DNA of 9,277 nucleotides from Armatimonadota bacterium (GTDB lineage: Bacteria; Armatimonadota; Armatimonadia; Armatimonadales; Armatimonadaceae): positions 1 through 9,277 of the forward strand of contig JACMIS010000402.1 in NCBI GenBank assembly GCA_014381035.1. The letters are read 5' to 3'. The position numbers were made by a program, and so were the translations under genes. Under the pieces are notes generated by a model. That model saw nothing but the letters and a program-made list of their open reading frames with translations. It made no database searches and was not told where the DNA came from. Each line of letters begins with the position of its first letter. Position 1 is the stretch's first letter. This document shows positions 6,249 to 9,277 of the stretch, in pieces.

Positions 6249-6297
6249 AGCCGGACACAACGACCGATCAAGCGGTAAGTTGTGTCCGGCTTTTTTT
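6249..6297 (+). terminator. Strong intrinsic terminator immediately upstream of argC
   Basis: Arms 6249-6261 and 6279-6291 form a perfect 13-bp stem, with an inner 4-bp stem (6263-6266 with 6273-6276) in the loop, followed by seven T (6291-6297). It ends only about 15 bases before the argC ATG and no other protein gene of normal size precedes it on this strand, so it most likely controls argC read-through. Confidence 0.9.
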
Positions 6298-6311
6298 GTG
6301 AAATGAAAATT

Positions 6312-7382
6312 ATGAGTGAACGAATACCAGTAGCGATAGTCGGGGTGAGCGGGTACGCAGGCGGCGAACTGGCACGCCTATTGTCGCGCCATCCGGGTGT
6401 CGAGATCGTGGCGGCGGTTTCAGAGACTTACGCCGGGAAACCGCTGAAAGCATCGTTTCCGGGGCTGGCGGGATCGTCGGTCGGCGAAATCGTCTGTGAG
6501 GGCGGCGGGGTGGACGCGCCGGGCGTCGCACGGGCGGAGGTCGTATTTCTGGCACAGGAGAGCGGCTTCGCGATGCGGAGCGCACCAGCACTGATCGCAG
6601 TGGGCAAAGGCATTGTAGATCTCTCCGCGGATTTTCGGCTACGCGATCTGTCCGTATTTTCCGCGTTCTACAAATTAGAACATACCGCGCCGGAACTGTT
6701 CGCGGGAAGCACCGTCGCCTACGGGTTGCCGGAGCGAAACCTCGCCGCGCTTCGTCAGGCGCGTCTGGTCGCGAATCCCGGCTGTCATGTCACGGCGGCG
6801 ACACTCGCGCTCGCACCACTCTTAGAGTCAGGAGTGATCGAGAAACGCGGCATCGTAATTGACAGCAAGACCGGCGTTTCCGGTGCGGGGCGGGCGAAGA
6901 ACGACCTGTTGTTCAAGTTTTCGGAGGCGAACGAGTCGGTCACCGCCTATGGCGTCGGCGGCACGCACCGCCATACCCCGGAAATCGAGCAGACATTGTC
7001 GGAAGCGGCGGGCGAACCGGTAATAGTGACGTTCACACCGCACCTGATCCCCATGACGCGGGGTATCCTTTCGACATGCTATGGACAACAAACGCGACCG
7101 GGGTCGGCGATGAAACTAACAACGATTTTACGCGACGCCTACCGCGATGCACCATTCGTAGTCGTGCGCGACGCGGGCGACCAACCGAAAACCAAGGATG
7201 TACTCGGCTCTAATTACTGCCACCTGTGTGTCGCCGTGGATGAGCGCACCGGAACAGCGATTGTCACCAGCGCGTTAGACAATCTGGTAAAGGGCGCGGC
7301 GGGTCAGGCGGTACAGAACATGAATATCCTGCTCGATTTATCGCAAACGGCGGGACTGGAGGGCGCGGGATTATGGCCGTGA
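6312..7382 (+). CDS. argC: N-acetyl-gamma-glutamyl-phosphate reductase
   Basis: Third step of arginine biosynthesis: NADPH-dependent reduction of N-acetyl-glutamyl-5-phosphate to the semialdehyde, in the cytoplasm. From ATG 6312 the protein has 356 residues, normal for the long (type 1) ArgC. Motifs: nucleotide-binding I9-V-G-V-S-G-Y-A-G-G18; D103-LSADFRL110; catalytic Cys in N155-P-G-C158; T187-GVSGAGR194; H219-RHTPEIEQ; a C-terminal GAAGQAVQNMNI block. Two sites vary: NPGC is followed by His-Val rather than the common Tyr-Pro, and the usual LPHG-like block reads LAQESG. ATG 6303 (adding MKI) is an in-frame alternative. Starts farther upstream fall in the terminator and are rejected. No clear Shine-Dalgarno is seen. 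Expression is probably controlled by the leader. The 3' end overlaps argJ by 10 bases. Confidence 0.95.
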   Translation: MSERIPVAIVGVSGYAGGELARLLSRHPGVEIVAAVSETYAGKPLKASFPGLAGSSVGEIVCEGGGVDAPGVARAEVVFLAQESGFAMRSAPALIAVGKGIVDLSADFRLRDLSVFSAFYKLEHTAPELFAGSTVAYGLPERNLAALRQARLVANPGCHVTAATLALAPLLESGVIEKRGIVIDSKTGVSGAGRAKNDLLFKFSEANESVTAYGVGGTHRHTPEIEQTLSEAAGEPVIVTFTPHLIPMTRGILSTCYGQQTRPGSAMKLTTILRDAYRDAPFVVVRDAGDQPKTKDVLGSNYCHLCVAVDERTGTAIVTSALDNLVKGAAGQAVQNMNILLDLSQTAGLEGAGLWP

Positions 7383-8626
7383 GTAGTAAAATAGACAGTG
7401 GGCAGTGGGCAGTGGTCCGTGGTGGAGTCGTTGCTGCAAAAGGGTTTCAGGTGGCTGGGGTGCGTTGCGGGATCAAGCGGAAACGGCGCGATATTTGTTT
7501 GCTGGTCTGTGAAAAGGGCGAAGCGGCGGCGGCGGGCGTGTTCACTACCAATGTGGTGCGTGCGCCCTGCGTGGATTGGAGCGAATCGCGACTCGCGGCG
7601 AAAGGTTCCGCGAAGGCGATTGTCGTGAATGCCGGAAATGCGAACGCGGGGAATGGCGATCCTGGGGAACGCGATAACGCGCAGATGGCGCAGTGGGCGG
7701 CGGACGCGCTCGGGGTGTCGGTAGATTCCGTAATGACGGCATCCACCGGCGTTATCGGGACGCCGCTCCCGATGGGGATCATCGCACAAGGGATCACGGA
7801 TGCCGCTCAACATCTGGGAGAATCGGCGGAAGCTGCGGCAGAAGCGGCAGAGGCGATTCTGACCACGGATACTTTCGCAAAAGAATACGCCGTTCGACTG
7901 ACGCTCCCGGAATCCGGCGCGGTAGTCACAGTCGGCGGCATGTCGAAAGGCTCCGGTATGATCGCGCCGAACATGGCAACGATGCTCGGCTTTATCACTA
8001 CCGACGTTGCCATCTCCTCTGACGCTCTGCGTACAGCACTGGTCGCGGCGACAGCGGTGTCATTCAACTGTTTGACCGTGGACGGCGACACCTCGACCAA
8101 CGATTCCTGCTTCGTGCTGGCGTCCGGCGCGGCGAACAATACCCTGATCCTTTCGGCGAACGGCGACGATTACGAGGCGTTCCGGGACGCCTTAACCCAC
8201 GTCTGCATTCATCTCGCCAAAGAGATCGCGCGGGACGGCGAAGGGGCGACGAAACTGGTAACCGTGCGCGTGACCGGGAGCGAAACGTTCGACGACGCCC
8301 GCAAAGTCGCCAAAACGATTGCCGAGTCGCCGCTGGTCAAGACCGCACTGTTCGGAAACGATCCCAACTGGGGGCGTATTCTGGCGGCGGCGGGTCGCGC
8401 CGGGGTTCGATTCAACCCCAAAAACGCGACCGCCTACCTCGCCGGAACCTGCATCTTCGCCCACGGCACCCCGACGAAGTTCGACGCCCCCGCGCTCTCA
8501 AAATCAATGGCGGTCAAGGAACTCACGATCCACGTCGACCTCGGCGCGGGCGACGCCGAAGCACAATTCTACACGTGCGATTTCTCCTACGATTACGTGA
8601 AGATAAATGCGGAGTATCATACGTAA
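7373..8626 (+). CDS. argJ: Bifunctional ornithine acetyltransferase / N-acetylglutamate synthase
   Basis: ArgJ moves the acetyl group from N-acetylornithine to glutamate, recycling it; some family members also use acetyl-CoA. The 417-residue length fits. Motifs: A22-K-G-F25 with GVRCGIK, A53-AGVFTTN60, the NAGNANAG segment (86-93), G188-GMSKGSGMIAPN200 and the self-cleavage site M201-A-T203-M-L, where Thr203 becomes the N-terminal nucleophile of the beta chain. Later come the VDGDTSTNDS block, GNDPNWGRI and the C-terminal INAEYHT. The start codon lies inside argC (10-base overlap), indicating coupling. Residues about 8-18 are encoded by a 7-base tandem repeat. Presence of ArgJ implies a cyclic acetyl pathway; the window does not show whether a separate ArgA or ArgE exists. 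Confidence 0.95.
   Translation: MAVSSKIDSGQWAVVRGGVVAAKGFQVAGVRCGIKRKRRDICLLVCEKGEAAAAGVFTTNVVRAPCVDWSESRLAAKGSAKAIVVNAGNANAGNGDPGERDNAQMAQWAADALGVSVDSVMTASTGVIGTPLPMGIIAQGITDAAQHLGESAEAAAEAAEAILTTDTFAKEYAVRLTLPESGAVVTVGGMSKGSGMIAPNMATMLGFITTDVAISSDALRTALVAATAVSFNCLTVDGDTSTNDSCFVLASGAANNTLILSANGDDYEAFRDALTHVCIHLAKEIARDGEGATKLVTVRVTGSETFDDARKVAKTIAESPLVKTALFGNDPNWGRILAAAGRAGVRFNPKNATAYLAGTCIFAHGTPTKFDAPALSKSMAVKELTIHVDLGAGDAEAQFYTCDFSYDYVKINAEYHT
7395..7422 (+). repeat. Heptanucleotide tandem repeat within the argJ 5' end
   Basis: Four consecutive 7-base units: ACAGTGG, GCAGTGG, GCAGTGG, TCCGTGG; the middle two are identical and the last has diverged at two to three positions. It encodes residues about 8-17 (DSGQWAVVRG) immediately before the conserved GGV-AAKGF block. 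Confidence 0.7.
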
Positions 8627-8648
8627 TAGCAAACGAGCGATTGAAATA

Positions 8649-8668
8649 CGATGTAATAAATTACGTCG
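8649..8668. promoter_or_regulatory. Near-perfect 20-base palindrome between argJ and the next gene
   Basis: Arms 8649-8657 (CGATGTAAT) and 8660-8668 (ATTACGTCG) are complementary except for one position, around a 2-base AA centre. It sits in the 46-base gap after argJ, just before the most upstream possible start of the next gene (8673). This looks like a dimeric repressor site, although it could be a short hairpin. It does not match the E. coli ARG box. Confidence 0.35.
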
Positions 8669-8672
8669 CTGA

Positions 8673-9167
8673 GTGGCTTCGCCGGGCGTCCTTCGGACGA
8701 TGGCGTGGCTCTGGCAGGTGCCGCTACCGATGTTGCGGAGCGTGGATGCGGCATGGGAGGCAGGCAAGCCGTTATTTGGTGTCCCGTTGTTCTCATCTCC
8801 CTGCTGGACGGAGACAACAACTGATGCAGAGGAGAAGATTCTGGCGATCCAGCGTTCTCATTGGGAGGAAATTGCTCACGCAGAGGATATTGGCATCTAC
8901 AGGGAGTTCGACTTAATCATTATCGGACGGGTGCGGTCTCTCACTCGCGATGAGCGGAGCAAAGTGAACCAGGGGGCGTGGATGAACCAACCCAATTTCG
9001 GCATTTACGCCGACATAGAACGAGTCCCATCGGTGCGAAAAACGTTGTGGTGGCACTCGTGGTGTGAAAGGATCGTCTCAGTTCTTTTGGTGATAGCTGT
9101 GATGGCACATTTTGATTACCTGTTCGGCTGGATCACGGACAGCATCATTAATCTGATCTATGGTTGA
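8673..9167 (+). CDS. Unknown protein with C-terminal membrane anchor, inserted between argJ and argB
   Basis: Up to 164 residues from GTG 8673. ATG 8700 (155 aa) and ATG 8730 (145 aa) are alternative starts; 8730 has the best Shine-Dalgarno (CAGGTG, 9-base spacing), so the true protein may be the shorter one. The main part is soluble and mixed alpha/beta in character: an acidic helical stretch ([22 protein letters not shown]), then [13 protein letters not shown] and a polar region ([18 protein letters not shown]). Residues about 130-150 ([15 protein letters not shown]) form one hydrophobic span, with a hydrophobic short end ([16 protein letters not shown]). It has no signal peptide, so it is probably a tail-anchored cytoplasmic protein. 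I recognise no family. It ends 5 bases before argB, so it is co-transcribed with the arg genes; a functional link is not shown. Confidence 0.72.
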   Translation: MASPGVLRTMAWLWQVPLPMLRSVDAAWEAGKPLFGVPLFSSPCWTETTTDAEEKILAIQRSHWEEIAHAEDIGIYREFDLIIIGRVRSLTRDERSKVNQGAWMNQPNFGIYADIERVPSVRKTLWWHSWCERIVSVLLVIAVMAHFDYLFGWITDSIINLIYG

Positions 9168-9172
9168 AAATT

Positions 9173-9277
9173 ATGAACGAAACAAACCCTGACTTACAAG
9201 CGCAGTTGCTGGTACAAGCCCTGCCCTATATCCGCACGTTTAGCGGGAAGACTATCGTCATCAAGTACGGCGGGAAC
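9173..9277 (+). CDS. argB: Acetylglutamate kinase, 3' end beyond the window
   Basis: The first 35 residues, [11 protein letters not shown]...[20 protein letters not shown], match the ArgB N-terminus: a helix ending ALPYI-x-F-x-GKT-x-VIKYGGN, the start of the amino-acid-kinase fold with the phosphate-binding K-Y-G-G. ArgB phosphorylates N-acetylglutamate, supplying the substrate of ArgC, and is often feedback-inhibited by arginine (the allosteric N-terminal helix is present here, but the rest is out of view). ATG 9173 lies 5 bases after the previous stop with only a weak ribosome binding site. Confidence 0.93.
   Translation, partial: MNETNPDLQAQLLVQALPYIRTFSGKTIVIKYGGN

Larger units (their letters stand above)
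6038..6311 (+). promoter_or_regulatory. Structured argC leader: candidate transcription attenuator
   Basis: Four elements are visible. Stem A is 6102-6111 paired with 6153-6162 (10 bp, perfect), beginning 4 bases after the arginine-codon cluster. Hairpin B is 6173-6178 with 6187-6192 (6 bp). The candidate antiterminator is strand 6202-6210 with 6254-6262 (9 bp perfect, extended by 6212-6214 with 6251-6253 around one bulged base). The terminator (6249-6297) uses the same strand 6251-6261. Antiterminator and terminator therefore exclude each other, the usual architecture of an attenuator or riboswitch. Strand 6202-6208 can also pair with 6106-6112, the 5' arm of stem A (7 bp, one G-U), a possible relay. 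I see no T-box signature and no riboswitch class I know. Alternative: a short independent RNA ending at the terminator. Confidence 0.6.

Noticed and set aside
6038..6297. 6S, SRP, tmRNA or RNase P RNA as an explanation of the leader
   Set aside because: I found no conserved core sequences of these RNAs (for example no RNase P or SRP tetraloop signature), and the element directly precedes argC.
6038..6311. A T-box leader
   Set aside because: The conserved T-box antiterminator sequence (AGGGTGGNACCGCG-like) is absent.
7304..7813. A 169-codon minus-strand frame
   Set aside because: It is antisense to argC/argJ, which are unambiguous; the composition is His/Arg/Pro shadow.
8687..8699. A 5-bp hairpin (CGTCC/GGACG, loop TTC)
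   Set aside because: Too short and without a T run; it lies where the start of the unknown gene is uncertain, and nothing else supports it.
1..9277. CRISPR arrays, tRNA or rRNA genes, insertion sequences, phage genes
   Set aside because: No regularly spaced direct repeats, no tRNA-like cloverleaf noticed, no transposase or integrase motifs in any frame; gene content is chromosomal housekeeping and envelope functions.

Overview
The window looks like a chromosomal segment of an Armatimonadota bacterium. The main clue is two tandem type IV pilin-like proteins with the [20 protein letters not shown] block and a C-terminal H-X9-DG motif, a combination I associate with that phylum (related H-X9-DG proteins also occur in Planctomycetes and Verrucomicrobia). 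Coding DNA is GC-rich and intergenic DNA is more AT-rich. The phylum call is recognition from memory, not a search result.

Layout. (1) Positions 1-2126, plus strand: the 3' part of one H-X9-DG prepilin ending in a strong terminator, then a promoter and a complete second prepilin, followed at once by a 59-residue single-span membrane protein and a terminator. (2) Positions 2128-5549, minus strand: a tightly packed cell-envelope operon. In transcription order it encodes a TIGR04282/DUF2064 nucleotidyltransferase-like glycosyltransferase, an exported protein with one CxxCH haem-binding motif and a Lys/Ala/Pro tail, a LolA-like exported protein, and a GT39-type membrane glycosyltransferase. The last two overlap as GTGA. 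A possible 75-residue two-span membrane protein (5586-5813) lies upstream of the operon. (3) Positions 5814-6311: a roughly 500-base gene-poor divergent region carrying a near-consensus promoter and a structured leader. (4) Positions 6312-9277, plus strand: the arginine biosynthesis genes argC, argJ and argB (argB cut by the window end), with an unrecognised membrane-anchored protein gene between argJ and argB.

The most interesting part is the argC leader (about 6003-6311). It has a TTGACA-N17-TATACT promoter and a 30-codon reading frame starting at the predicted transcript 5' end, with six arginine codons among eight consecutive codons. Further down are a 13-bp intrinsic terminator just before argC and an upstream strand perfectly complementary to the terminator's 5' arm. 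This looks like an arginine attenuator acting by leader-peptide translation. I can see the parts, but how ribosome position would be relayed to the terminator is inferred and not fully satisfying.

Other points of note are two copies of a GC-rich repeat inside the GT39 gene, both read in the same frame as GGVRA; a 7-base tandem repeat at the 5' end of argJ; and the unknown gene interrupting the arg cluster.
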